From the NCBI GenBank assembly GCA_024231855.1, contig JAAEQD010000106.1:62001-126000 (forward strand): DNA of 64,000 bases, in the 5' to 3' direction. Source of the DNA: Candidatus Zixiibacteriota bacterium. GTDB taxonomy: Bacteria; Zixibacteria; MSB-5A5; UBA10806; 4484-95. Position 1 is the first letter of the stretch. Each line of letters starts with the position of its first letter. The notes under the pieces were generated by a model. It was not told the origin of the DNA. It searched no databases and worked only from the letters and a program-made list of their open reading frames with translations. The translations under genes were made by a program, and so were the position numbers. Positions 17,212 to 28,651 of this stretch are shown here, in pieces.

Positions 17212-17574
17212 TTAGCTTCGCGCGGCAAACAATTTTATCGTCTCATCCTTTAAAAGTGCCCATATAGTATAAATGCCCAGGGCCGTACCGAGCGGGATGA
17301 AAACCAAATTTAGAAAACCGATGACTAATAGGAGAATCCGAGCCCAATTCTGACGTTTCAGAAGACCAATGCCGCCAATAACTCCTGGCAGAGAAACTAC
17401 CAGAAAGAAAAAACCAAGCGCTGTTCCCACAATAGCCAATATAGCCATCGCGTCCTCTTCGCCGGTGGCGATTCCGATACCGGTCAGCATAGTAAATATG
17501 ACTATAGCCGCAAGTATGCCCAAACCGTCATAAACAATATTGAGCCAGGCTACCAGTGTAATATGCTTTTCCAT
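17212..17574 (-). CDS. Small membrane protein, tandem paralogue B
   Basis: 120 residues with about three to four membrane helices (10-35, 43-70, 82-108). It is closely similar along its whole length to the adjacent 17590-17949 product: shared MEKHIT start, GIGLLK-QNWARIL, and LGIYTIWALL-DE near the end. This points to tandem duplication. No family name recognised and the function is unknown; membrane proteins of this size and pattern often carry DUF names. It starts 15 bases after the stop of its paralogue. Confidence 0.7.
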   Translation of the reverse strand: MEKHITLVAWLNIVYDGLGILAAIVIFTMLTGIGIATGEEDAMAILAIVGTALGFFFLVVSLPGVIGGIGLLKRQNWARILLLVIGFLNLVFIPLGTALGIYTIWALLKDETIKLFAARS

Positions 17575-17589
17575 TATTTTACCTGTCCT

Positions 17590-17949
17590 TTATCTGGCGG
17601 TGAATACTTTTATGGATTCATCGTTTAGAAGCGCCCAGATCGTGTAGATACCCAGCGCCGTACCGATTGGAATATTTATCAGATTCAGAAAGGCGAGTAT
17701 CAAAACGAGTATCCTGGCCCAGTTTTGTTTCTTAAGAAGCCCAACACCGCCGATTATGGCTGGCAACGATACGACAAGTAAAAACGATCCAAAGACGGTA
17801 CCGATAATCGCCAGAACAGCCAACGCCTCGTCATCTCCCGAGGCCAGGCCAATGCCGGCTAATGCTGTGAACATAAATATCGCGCCAAAAATAAACAAAA
17901 TACCGAATATAATATAAAGCCAACCTAAAACCGTTATATGCTTCTCCAT
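17590..17949 (-). CDS. Small membrane protein, tandem paralogue A
   Basis: 119 residues, three to four membrane helices, the first gene of the pair. The central segment GGVGLLKKQNWARILVLIL and the end ALGIYTIWALLNDESIKVF are nearly the same as in its neighbour, while the loop after helix 1 (GLASGDDEALAVLAII) differs slightly. The role is unknown. Confidence 0.7.
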   Translation of the reverse strand: MEKHITVLGWLYIIFGILFIFGAIFMFTALAGIGLASGDDEALAVLAIIGTVFGSFLLVVSLPAIIGGVGLLKKQNWARILVLILAFLNLINIPIGTALGIYTIWALLNDESIKVFTAR

Positions 17950-18028
17950 TAATCCGCCTTTCCAGTTATGATAAGATCAAGATGCTTGTTTTATCTATTA
18001 CCACACATAATACAAAAAACCTCAGCGT

Positions 18029-19150
18029 TTATCCAGTCGTTATTTTCATCATCTTGTCGGTTGATTTCAAACCGTGGCCGGTGAATGCCGTGACAATCAA
18101 CTCATCCCCTGAAGAATCGAGCAGATATTTCTCGAGACCGGCGATAGTCGCGGCGGCGGTTGGCTCGATATAGAATCCTCGCTGGCAAACATTCATAAGT
18201 GATTTGCCGATCTCATCCTCGGTTACGATCAGGAAATCACCTTTACTTTTTACCACCGCTTCGATAATTTGTTCGCCCCGTATCGGCTCGGCGATCGCTA
18301 TCCCCTCGGCTACCGTATTATATACACTTATCGATGGTGTTTCATTCAAGCCATTCCTGAACATTTCATAAAGAGGAGCGCAAGCTTTCGCCTGGACCGC
18401 GATAAGTTTTGGGATTTTATCTATAGCGCCGACCGATTTTAACTCATCGAAACCGATAGAGGCTCCTAAAAGAAGTGTGCCGTTACCCACCGGCAATATC
18501 ACGATATCCGGCGATCGCCAGCCGAGTTGCTCGCACACTTCATAGGCAAATGTCTTTGTGCCCTGAAAAAAGTATGGATTCCAGCTATGACTGGCATAGT
18601 AGATTTTTTCGGCCGCTTCCAAAGCCGCTTCTGATGTTTCTTCACGACTACCGGAGATCAAATGAAGATGAGCGCCATATGACTTAATCTGAGCCAGTTT
18701 CCCGGGCGATGTTTTTTCAGGCACATAGACATGACATTTGATTCCCGCCAGCGCGCAATAGGCGGCAATTGCCGAGCCGGCGTTGCCTGAAGAATCCTCG
18801 ACTACTTCGGTTACGCCCAGCTCCCTGGCCTTGCTGACTAGAACAGCCGCGCCTCTATCTTTATATGAGCCGGTCTGAAAAATATGATCCTGCTTGACCA
18901 ATACGGGCTTGCCGTTGAATTCTAATTCCAGAAGGGGAGTGAAGCCTTCATCGAATGAAATAGCGGTCGAATCTTCCGCGATCGGCAAAGCCTCTCGATA
19001 ACGCCACATAGTCGGCTTTCGCGAGGCGATCTTCTTTTTCTCAATAACCGGCTTAAATTCAAGATCGAGCGAACCGCCGCAATCGCATCGCCAGATAGGC
19101 TGATCTGCTTGATAGGTCGCGTCGCATTTTCCACAAATTAGCTGTGCCAT
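18029..19150 (-). CDS. thrC: Threonine synthase (PLP-dependent)
   Basis: 373 residues from the ATG at 19150 (a GTG two codons upstream is possible). It converts O-phosphohomoserine to threonine. The N-terminus carries a zinc-ribbon-like CGKC ... CDCGG, common in this threonine synthase class. The PLP lysine lies in TGSYKDRGA; SSGNAGSAIAAY and the glycine loop LPVGNGTLLLG bind the cofactor phosphate. No other threonine pathway genes are adjacent. The related threonine synthase-like PLP lyases are the alternative. Confidence 0.88.
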   Translation of the reverse strand: MAQLICGKCDATYQADQPIWRCDCGGSLDLEFKPVIEKKKIASRKPTMWRYREALPIAEDSTAISFDEGFTPLLELEFNGKPVLVKQDHIFQTGSYKDRGAAVLVSKARELGVTEVVEDSSGNAGSAIAAYCALAGIKCHVYVPEKTSPGKLAQIKSYGAHLHLISGSREETSEAALEAAEKIYYASHSWNPYFFQGTKTFAYEVCEQLGWRSPDIVILPVGNGTLLLGASIGFDELKSVGAIDKIPKLIAVQAKACAPLYEMFRNGLNETPSISVYNTVAEGIAIAEPIRGEQIIEAVVKSKGDFLIVTEDEIGKSLMNVCQRGFYIEPTAAATIAGLEKYLLDSSGDELIVTAFTGHGLKSTDKMMKITTG

Positions 19151-19439
19151 AGACACTTTCTTATTTATTCGTCGCTTGATCAGTCATCGATTTTGATGGC
19201 AAAACCAACCCATAATTATCCAAAACACGAATTTATTTCGGCCAAATAAAATATTATTATATTTCAGGATTATCATAAACACAATTAAAATGATAGTGAA
19301 TGATCCCAATTCCCGTGAATAGAAAAAAGGGACCGGTCGCCAGCCATAAAACAGGTGCCGGCTATTGAATGTTAAAATCCTTGGCTCCCCGTGGATTTCA
19401 CAATAGAATCCGGGTAGGCGAGCAAATATCGAACTCGGA

Positions 19440-19736
19440 TCAAATCTCTCCGGCCAATTCAATGAAGCGCTTATAAGGAATTGTCGGCCAACTCTCGGAA
19501 GTGAAAGCGCCATTATCCAGGCTGATCATCGAAACCTTGGCGGCCGTGTCATCATCCGGGGCTTCGTAGATATCCATGAAATCGTAGGGCCCTAAAAGCG
19601 CGTAATGAGCGATGAATTTAACGTCAGGGCATTTCTCCTTGACCTGTTCCAGCCAGGCGCGACCCTTCTGGCCGCGGTTTTTCATATCCTTACAAGCCTC
19701 CGGAGCCAGCTTGGTCATTAGTACGAAGGTTTTCAT
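19440..19736 (-). CDS. GYD domain protein
   Basis: 98 residues. The ATG at 19736 is chosen because AAGGAGG lies at the proper distance; an upstream in-frame start has none. The sequence MKTFVLMTKLAPEA, followed by AHYALLGPYDFMDIYEAPDDDTA, is the GYD domain, a ferredoxin-like fold named for the G-x-YD motif. The biochemical function of the family is not known. It has its own leader region and no obvious operon partner. Confidence 0.85.
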   Translation of the reverse strand: MKTFVLMTKLAPEACKDMKNRGQKGRAWLEQVKEKCPDVKFIAHYALLGPYDFMDIYEAPDDDTAAKVSMISLDNGAFTSESWPTIPYKRFIELAGEI

Positions 19737-19937
19737 CGGCAGCCTCCTTATTATAGATTGATTCAATTGTTTAGTATAATTAAATTAACCTGAGGGAGAA
19801 TGTCAATATGAATATGGGCTGAATATGGGAATATATTTAATTAATATTTTAGCGGCCGGCCACGTTATTTTGATAGTTGTTTTTATTGTATATCTTTTTA
19901 GCGCTCACAATAGATAGCAAAGATGCGTTGCTATTAG

Positions 19938-20546
19938 TTATTCAGGCGATGTAACCTTCCCCTTATCCTTGGCTGGCTCTTTCTGGATATCTTCTTTCGG
20001 AGGGTTTGTCTGGATATCTTCCTTCGGAGGATTTGACTGGGTCTCTTCTTCGGGTAACTTATCTTGTTTCATGTCCTCGGGATGATTGCTTTGGCTTTGC
20101 TTGTCTAACTTCAAGTAACCCTCGATATTTTCGATTTTCTGCTTAATTTGTTTGATCACAAATGGCGAGACGCTTTTCTTATGAGCCGCATTCGACAAAA
20201 AGATCATATCCCGTCCTATTTTATTAACACGCTCCCGTTCTATAACAATTCCCAGGCTGGCCCATGAATCGTAAAGCGGGATAAAGTTTTTGACTCCCAT
20301 TATATCGGTCGCCAGGGCTTTTGCCCGGGTGGATATTAAGCTCAGCTTGGATCTGCTGTCTATGTCCCCATCGATAAATGCCCGATTTAAACAGGCTAAT
20401 AATTCAGGGATTTCATTGATTTTTTTATTCTGTGAGTAAATAGGCCAGACAAGGCTCTCATAAATATAGCGTCCGCCGTGAAATAACATAGCCAGGCAAA
20501 ATACTATGACTACCAAGCTGAAGATATTGTTAATAATATAGTCCAT
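19938..20546 (-). CDS. Hypothetical single-pass membrane protein with a Pro-rich repeat tail
   Basis: 202 residues. One N-terminal membrane helix (about 5-25, IFSLVVIVFCLAMLFHGG) precedes a helical cytoplasmic domain (40-145). The tail has tandem repeats of about nine residues (QSNPPKEDIQ, TNPPKEDIQ), also visible as near-identical 27-base DNA repeats near 19975-20045, so its copy number may vary. No family recognised. Confidence 0.6.
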   Translation of the reverse strand: MDYIINNIFSLVVIVFCLAMLFHGGRYIYESLVWPIYSQNKKINEIPELLACLNRAFIDGDIDSRSKLSLISTRAKALATDIMGVKNFIPLYDSWASLGIVIERERVNKIGRDMIFLSNAAHKKSVSPFVIKQIKQKIENIEGYLKLDKQSQSNHPEDMKQDKLPEEETQSNPPKEDIQTNPPKEDIQKEPAKDKGKVTSPE

Positions 20547-20757
20547 TCAAAAACCTTTATGGTGCAAAATTACTTAATCGCTCTTTCTCTTAACATTCCA
20601 TCCCTATCTAATATTATTTCGGATCAATTAAAGGGGGTCTTAAAATGATATTTTAAATTGAGACTATAGGTGTTTAGATTTTGTACTGGATTTCGGGATA
20701 TCCAAGGAGATAATAATGTCGCGGCAAATATTTATGAATCTGAGTATAGTCATTGGT

Positions 20758-21201
20758 TTATTTATATTCGTTCGGGGTATTCTTTTTTTGGTGCCTTTTC
20801 ATGTATTCCTTCAAGTGGTCAATAAATTCCTTATCCATTTCCTTAAAATGCTTATTCATCCATTCAGATATCAATGTTAGTGATTCCACGGCCAGAATAT
20901 GGTTGGCCCCTCGCTTATCGATTTTCGCTTTTATGCGAAGGAAATCTTCCCGCATCTCGGTATGCTGTTGTTTATGAACCTCGTAATTGGGATAATCGCT
21001 CTCTCTCTGTAATTCTTCCTCATCATTAAAATGTTCAACTATGAAACAATCAAAAAATTGGGCGGCTTCCTCGAGCACTTCCATACTTCTACCGGCTTTC
21101 AGCGATGATTTAAGCTTGGTAATCATTATAATCAAAAGCCTGTGCTGAAAATCGATAACCGGGTGACCTGATCTGTATTTTTTATCGACAACTGATTCCA
21201 C
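20758..21201 (-). CDS. Bacteriohemerythrin
   Basis: 147 residues matching the four-helix hemerythrin domain, which binds O2 at a di-iron site. Likely iron ligands are His in IDFQHRLL, His and Glu in EHFNDEEEL, the pair in HKQQHTEM, and His/Asp in KHFKEMDKEF. The N-terminal His of the canonical set aligns with RSGHPVID. No methyl-accepting or cyclase domain is attached, so it is probably a free O2 carrier or sensor in the cytoplasm. Confidence 0.85.
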   Translation of the reverse strand: MESVVDKKYRSGHPVIDFQHRLLIIMITKLKSSLKAGRSMEVLEEAAQFFDCFIVEHFNDEEELQRESDYPNYEVHKQQHTEMREDFLRIKAKIDKRGANHILAVESLTLISEWMNKHFKEMDKEFIDHLKEYMKRHQKKNTPNEYK

Positions 21202-21337
21202 TATATATTTCCCAATCTATTAATGCTAGTTTATTCATTCGGGTTATATAACCTTATCTTAACAAAACGGTAGAAAATCGGTTTATACTATTAATAAACA
21301 ACGTTACATTCTGGGTATATTGCAAGCGTTTGTTTAT

Positions 21338-21370
21338 ATAAAAAACCGAGGCGAAGAAACCTCGGTTTTA
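21338..21370 (-). terminator. Terminator of gyrB
   Basis: On the minus strand AAAACCGAGG, an 8-base loop and CCTCGGTTTT, followed by more T. It sits about 30 bases beyond the gyrB stop codon. Confidence 0.85.
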
Positions 21371-21400
21371 ATCGATTATGCCTAGTGATTATATATACGC

Positions 21401-23694
<2,294 letters not shown>

Positions 23695-24123
23695 CCAAGC
23701 CTAGAAATATATCGAAAATCGGCGAAAATTGCAAGTTTTATTTTAATTATTTTACTTTATAATCGGTTATTTTTCAATGTGTTACGATTATGGGGCGGGC
23801 GGCCCAATATAAATATCTCCGCAGTACCTCTAAATTGCAGGTGTGTGCTCATTTGGGCAGTGGTTTTTAGGGTATCAGATGAACCTAAAAAACTTGACTG
23901 CACATGGTATAAAGAGTATTTTAACGTAGATGCCAATTTGTATAAAGGCATCTTACGCGCTGCAGCAAGAGATTTGTAACATACTCGAGACGCGGGATAA
24001 AAAGGTTAGATTTTAAATGAAGCTCAATAGTAGATGAAATTTAGCAAAGTTATTGTAATGGTTTATTCTTAAATATGAAATAATTAAAAATAATATGCGA
24101 TCAGTGATAATAGGAGCATCCAT
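23695..24123. other. AT-rich intergenic stretch between dciA and the TIR-like gene
   Basis: 429 bases with no complete gene. Around 23866-23979 the plus strand reads an open, protein-like piece (DEPKKLDCTWYKEYFNV and more) that ends in a stop and lacks a start or ribosome site, so it may be a gene remnant. The rest shows no repeat or clear promoter. Confidence 0.5.
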
Positions 24124-25689
24124 TTGAATAATAGAAGCGTCGAGATATTTATAGGTTCATCGTCAGAGGCTGGTAAAATTGATAAAGAGATACGTTCTCT
24201 AATTTCGCGGCTAGGTGCAAGTGTAGTTAATTGGAGAAATATATCTAATTCGGGTGATTTTCTGCTAGATAATCTACTCGATTTAACATCACAAGTTGAC
24301 GGTGCGATTTTAATTGCATCTGCTGATGATACACTTAAAAAAAGAGGCGAAACTTCATCCATCCCCAGAGATAACATCATCTTGGAAATAGGTTTATTTC
24401 TATCACAATTAGGCCGTCGTCGTACGTGTATAATCCTAGTGCCAAATAAGGACAAAGTTTATCCATCACTCCCTTCAGATTTGGATGGATTAACTTGCTT
24501 AAAATACAGGCCAGATTCTTTTAGTGAACTTGAACATAATCTTGAGAAACTGATAAAAGATATTCAACTGCATCAATCTAAATATTCATTAATTAGGGGA
24601 TTTATAAAAAGAGTTCGCCCAGTTATAATGAATATACCAAAGCATTGGCTCAATGAAATACAGAATTACGTTATAAATCCAATCTTTGAAGCTGTAGATT
24701 CGGTCGAGGAAGGTGAATTATTGCTTACAACAAGTGAGTATTATAATTGCTTATATCGGGAAATGGAGCAATCAAATGAAGATTATGAAATATTAGCAGT
24801 TTCAACTATGGTTTCAGAGATTTGGACTGATGATATTGAGCAAAAAATATATCTACGTAAAAATATTGAAGCTTCAAAAAGAAATGTGGCGATTAAAAGG
24901 TTATATATAAAAAATAAAGAAGAATGGCCTTCGCTAAATTTAATACTATCCTACCAAATTAAGGCGGGTATTGATGTAAAAATTACAACACGTGAACACT
25001 TATCAAATGTTATAAATTTAGAGGATATGGCAATTTTTATAGACAAAAATAGTGATTATGTGCGGGTTTATGTAATTCAATATGACTTATTTAATCCTAA
25101 AAGAATTAAAAAGGCGCTATTGATTACGGACCCAAAAAAGCAAAATAAACTAATTGAATCATTTCATATTGCGTGGCCAAGGATTTTAGATTACTCCCCT
25201 AAATTGCTTGCCATCAATCTTTCAAAGGCAAATCTATTAGATCAAAAAGCCCCCGGAAATATGATGCAAACATACCTGCTTGATCACCTCGTTGTTTCAT
25301 GTGAAGAAGCTGCACAAAGTAAAGGAATTCCGATCAAAAACGAGCTTAAAAGTATAATCCTGCAAACTTCTAACGGTTTCATTTGCGTGCATATCACAGG
25401 AGATAAATCAATATCATTGAAAAAGGCTAAGCAATTATTGGGGGTTGAGGAAGCTTTCATCGCGCCTCCAGGACTATTGAAAACGATTAATCTATCTCCC
25501 GGCACTATTAGTGCCGTTTTGGAACCTACATGGAGTATGAAACAGATAATATTAAAGGATATATTAAAATTGAGGTTTATATCTACAAACAATGGCACAT
25601 TAACTGGATATTATAAATTTGACCCAAGAATATTACAATCTGCGCCCGAGTTTAATTTGGTCTCAACCGATGAAATTTGTGAAGAATAA
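24124..25689 (+). CDS. TIR-like NADase-type protein fused to a YbaK-like tRNA-editing domain
   Basis: 521 residues from a TTG start with GGAG seven bases upstream. Residues 4-130 match the TIR-like family PF10137 (as in CBASS/Cap12 effectors): VEIFIGSSSEAG, the loop VDGAILIASADD, and RDNIILEIGLFLSQLGRRRT with the candidate catalytic Glu88. These domains cut NAD+. Residues about 170-375 are an uncharacterised middle domain (ILAVSTMVSEIW, RNVAIKRLYIKN) that resembles ligand-binding folds of PLD/TrmB type, but only faintly. Residues about 383-518 read as a YbaK/ProX aminoacyl-tRNA deacylase domain: VVSCEEAAQSKGIPIKNELKSIIL with the conserved Lys409, HITGDKSISLKKAKQLLG, and SPGTISAVLEP in place of the usual GxxxP loop. 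The gene is AT-rich and alone, which suggests transfer. A tRNA-triggered NAD-depleting defence role is inference. Confidence 0.8.
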   Translation: MNNRSVEIFIGSSSEAGKIDKEIRSLISRLGASVVNWRNISNSGDFLLDNLLDLTSQVDGAILIASADDTLKKRGETSSIPRDNIILEIGLFLSQLGRRRTCIILVPNKDKVYPSLPSDLDGLTCLKYRPDSFSELEHNLEKLIKDIQLHQSKYSLIRGFIKRVRPVIMNIPKHWLNEIQNYVINPIFEAVDSVEEGELLLTTSEYYNCLYREMEQSNEDYEILAVSTMVSEIWTDDIEQKIYLRKNIEASKRNVAIKRLYIKNKEEWPSLNLILSYQIKAGIDVKITTREHLSNVINLEDMAIFIDKNSDYVRVYVIQYDLFNPKRIKKALLITDPKKQNKLIESFHIAWPRILDYSPKLLAINLSKANLLDQKAPGNMMQTYLLDHLVVSCEEAAQSKGIPIKNELKSIILQTSNGFICVHITGDKSISLKKAKQLLGVEEAFIAPPGLLKTINLSPGTISAVLEPTWSMKQIILKDILKLRFISTNNGTLTGYYKFDPRILQSAPEFNLVSTDEICEE

Positions 25690-25871
25690 TCTCAACGTAC
25701 TTACCCCAGAAACTCTGTTTCGTTCGGTCAGGAAAAGAATAATTAGCAAAGATGACAAAACGTGGTTTTTGACCTAAAAGTCACCGCAAAACACCCCAAT
25801 TCCAGCCATTTCCCCCTCATTCCCCCAAAATAACTGTTTACTATTTGGCTTTATGTAGTATCTTGAATATT

Positions 25872-27029
25872 ATGACTAAACGATTTTATGTAATAGCCGC
25901 AATCGCGGCCCTGATTGTGATCCAGGCCGCCACAGCGTTTGCCATCGTCGAGCCGCGAGGCACCGAGGAGACATTCGATATCGCCACCTGGAATGTCGAG
26001 CAGTTCCCCAAACGGGGCCAGCGGACAATCGATACGCTGGCGATATTAATCAATGACCTGGAACTCGATTTAATCGCCATGCAGGAGATCACCGATACCC
26101 TGGCGTTCCGGGACCTGGTTTCGCAACTGGATGGCTGGGAAGGCCTTTATTCGCCGGATTACAGCGGATTGAAAACCGGTGTCTTATACAGGACCGATCA
26201 GGTCACCGTGGTTTCGTGGGAGCCGATTTTCTGGAACGAGGGCTGGGAATTTCCCCGGCCGCCAATCAGGCTGACTATCGAGGTCGAATTGCCATCCGGG
26301 CGCTTCGATTTCTTCCTGATCGTCATGCATCTCAAAGCCATGAGCGATGAGACAAGCCAGGAAAGACGCCGTCTGGCAATACTGATGCTGAAAGACTATC
26401 TCGATGAACTGGTGCCGTATCTGCCCGAACAGGACTGGCTGATTGTCGGCGACTGGAATGATCAACTGGATGATCCAGAGGCCGATAACGTGTTCTGGCC
26501 GCTTCTGCAGGACGACCTGTACCATTTCCTGACCCTGCCTATGGCGGGCAATCCCTACTGGTCTTCATATCCATACCTAAATTCGCTGATCGATCATATC
26601 ATGGTCACCACCGACGCGCTCGATGAGTACGGCCTTGACGGCTTAACCGAGACACTCCGTCTGGATGATGATTACAGCAACTACGATTATGTAATTTCCG
26701 ATCACCGGCCGGTAATGTCCCAATTCACGGACCTGCCGACCACTATAGATGATGAAACGCCGCTGCCGACAGATTTCGGTCTGACCAGTTATCCCAATCC
26801 GTTTAACGCCTCGGCCAATATCGCGTTCAGCCTGGAGAATAGCTCATCAGCCAGAATCGATATCTACGATTGCCTGGGGCGTCATCAGCAGACATTGATC
26901 GACAAGCATCTGCAGGCCGGTCATTATTCGGCTAAGTTCAATGCCGATGATTTACCATCGGGCATGTATTTCGCCAAACTGACTACGGGTGATAGAACGG
27001 CTGTAATCAAGCTGAATCTTATCAAGTAA
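25872..27029 (+). CDS. Secreted endonuclease/exonuclease/phosphatase-family protein with a sorting domain
   Basis: About 385 residues from the ATG at 25872, chosen for its signal peptide (1-22). The EEP fold is shown by FDIATWNVEQFP, LDLIAMQEI with the metal-binding Glu, FFLIVMHLKA, the Asp/Asn motif VGDWNDQLDD and SDHRPV near the end. The substrate (DNA, phosphoinositide or other) cannot be told. The last 75 residues (FGLTSYPNPFNASANI ... GMYFAKLTTGDRTAVIKL) are a FlgD-like sorting domain used by type IX-like secretion in FCB bacteria, so the protein should reach the cell surface or medium. A strong terminator follows at 27056. Confidence 0.88.
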   Translation: MTKRFYVIAAIAALIVIQAATAFAIVEPRGTEETFDIATWNVEQFPKRGQRTIDTLAILINDLELDLIAMQEITDTLAFRDLVSQLDGWEGLYSPDYSGLKTGVLYRTDQVTVVSWEPIFWNEGWEFPRPPIRLTIEVELPSGRFDFFLIVMHLKAMSDETSQERRRLAILMLKDYLDELVPYLPEQDWLIVGDWNDQLDDPEADNVFWPLLQDDLYHFLTLPMAGNPYWSSYPYLNSLIDHIMVTTDALDEYGLDGLTETLRLDDDYSNYDYVISDHRPVMSQFTDLPTTIDDETPLPTDFGLTSYPNPFNASANIAFSLENSSSARIDIYDCLGRHQQTLIDKHLQAGHYSAKFNADDLPSGMYFAKLTTGDRTAVIKLNLIK

Positions 27030-27055
27030 TGATATAAATTGAAGGTACGTTTACT

Positions 27056-27090
27056 AACCGCCGGGTAGCTCCTACCAGGCGGTTTTTTTT
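27056..27090 (+). terminator. Terminator of the EEP nuclease gene
   Basis: AACCGCC / GGCGGTT outer stem, inner GGTAG/CTACC stem, loop CTC, followed by eight T (including the stem end). It begins 27 bases after the stop. Confidence 0.9.
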
Positions 27091-27187
27091 ATTTGCGCCT
27101 GAGCAATATGTAGATGTAGGTGGTCAGTCGGCGGGATCCAAATGGACTTGCTGGCCTCGGGGTGGAAGGGGGCTAGACTGCGGACAA

Positions 27188-27394
27188 TTTGGAGCAAGCT
27201 CCAAACCTACGACTGGCGTGGGGTGGAATGGGCAATTTTTGCCCCCGCCATCCCCTTCCCTGGGCGGACGCATGGTGCCGCCCCTACAGTTTGAGGCATT
27301 GTGGGGGCTATTTGTAGTGATAGCGCCGCGCTGTCTGGGGCGGGGTGATCAATCAGGCTAATAGATTGCCGTGCCGCTCCTCGCAATGACGAGG
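27188..27394. repeat. Cluster of short dispersed palindromes
   Basis: The 27091-27410 gap has no gene but holds four palindromes: TTTGGAGC-AA-GCTCCAAA (27188-27205, then CCTAC), GGGCAA-TTT-TTGCCC (27230-27244), GGGCGG...CCGCCC (27262-27283, then CTAC) and CCTCG-CAATGA-CGAGG (27379-27394). Two end in a CCTAC/CCCTAC box, as does the palindrome at 59884. Confidence 0.6.
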
Positions 27395-27410
27395 TAATTC
27401 ATATTAAGTA

Positions 27411-27435
27411 AAAAAAGGGCTCAAGCGAGCCCTTT
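27411..27435 (-). terminator. Terminator of the minus-strand surface-protein cluster
   Basis: On the minus strand AAGGGCTC-GCTT-GAGCCCTT followed by a T run. It lies about 22 bases beyond the stop of the propeller lipoprotein, the last gene of the cluster. Confidence 0.88.
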
Positions 27436-27456
27436 CACATAGATATCTTTATAAAT

Positions 27457-28647
27457 CTAATTTTCTATATCGGTGGAAAGCTTGAAACGCAGGATACGGT
27501 TATTGCCGGAATCCGATATATAAACCGTGCGCCTGTCGCCGAAATAGTCATAGGCTACCCCGCGCGGGAAATTCATTTTTCCGGCAGTATCGGAGGTGTA
27601 GTTTTCATCGAGAGTGTCGGTAGTCGCGTAAGGACCCCAGGCTTCTTTAAGACGTCCAATCGGATCGAATTTGTAAACGCTGCAGGCCAGGCTATCGGCC
27701 GCGGTATCCGGTTTGCAGACCACGTAAATATTACCTGACTCATCGACGGTCGCCGCCGATGGTATAAGGTTGAGCGTGTCGGAATATAGATCGGTTCCTC
27801 CGCCGGGCAGCAGGGCCGGTTGGAAGAATTGCACATGATAATACGAGTTGGTATACCACCTGAGAAGCTGGGTCTTGAAGCTGGAAGAATCCTGGGTTGT
27901 CAGTAGAAAGAGACTGCCGCTTCTGGCGAAAGCTGTTAAACCGTTGGGATGGTCGGCGAAACCCACACCGGTGCCGTATTCGACTACCGGGTTATGCGAT
28001 GTGTCAGGCGCCTCGGGATCTTCGCCACCCACCGGGAATTCCGGCGGTAATAAGGTATCCGCATTATTCACCATACTGGTATCGGGATCGTTTAAAAACA
28101 GGAGAACCTTGCCGGTCTGGTCCAGAAGCGTATCGTAAACCGAAACGAAATATGCTTTATCGATATAGCCCGGAATTTCTGAAACGTCGGTAAAAACATC
28201 GTTATCGCCTAACATATCGTAATGTTCGGAATCAACCGAATAAGAAATTGTCTGGTTGCCGTTTCTGCCCGGATAAGTATCTATCTTATATATATCGCGA
28301 GTACCGTTAACCACGATGAGCCGCAGAAGTTCATCCTGTGTAATACCGATCGGATGGTCTACTTCATAGGTGGAATGAATAGTCCCGGCCGCGTCCATTT
28401 GAAGTATTCTATGGTTATCGGTATCGCAGACATACAGGTAAGTATCCCAGCCGACAATTATTTTGCCGGGATTGTTAAAACTGTAACCGTGGTCTTCATC
28501 CCAGGGGGGATTAAGCTGAAGGTATGTCGTATCGCTTAAATTGCCCTCAAATGGTATCTCCTCGGGCCGCGAAATTTTCTCACCGCAGGAGAGCAGCATA
28601 AAAACTATGGCCAAAACAATCAATAGTATCAGTAAATTATTTTTCAT
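27457..28647 (-). CDS. NHL-type beta-propeller lipoprotein
   Basis: 396 residues. The signal sequence ends in a lipobox (VFMLLSCGEK), so the protein is probably lipid-anchored in the outer membrane or periplasm. The body holds propeller blades such as NPGKIIVGWDTYLYVCDTDN-HRILQMD, IYVVCKPD and FPRGVAYDYFGDRRTVYISDSGN-NRILRF, typical of NHL repeats. No catalytic residues stand out. It is the last gene of the cluster and starts 4 bases after the PorV-like gene, so the two are coupled; it may be an accessory of that transport system. Confidence 0.8.
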   Translation of the reverse strand: MKNNLLILLIVLAIVFMLLSCGEKISRPEEIPFEGNLSDTTYLQLNPPWDEDHGYSFNNPGKIIVGWDTYLYVCDTDNHRILQMDAAGTIHSTYEVDHPIGITQDELLRLIVVNGTRDIYKIDTYPGRNGNQTISYSVDSEHYDMLGDNDVFTDVSEIPGYIDKAYFVSVYDTLLDQTGKVLLFLNDPDTSMVNNADTLLPPEFPVGGEDPEAPDTSHNPVVEYGTGVGFADHPNGLTAFARSGSLFLLTTQDSSSFKTQLLRWYTNSYYHVQFFQPALLPGGGTDLYSDTLNLIPSAATVDESGNIYVVCKPDTAADSLACSVYKFDPIGRLKEAWGPYATTDTLDENYTSDTAGKMNFPRGVAYDYFGDRRTVYISDSGNNRILRFKLSTDIEN

Positions 28648-28651
28648 ATCC

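Noticed and set aside
23866-23979. Protein-like open stretch upstream of the TIR-like gene
   Set aside because: It ends in a stop but has no start, ribosome site or family match; noted only as a possible remnant.
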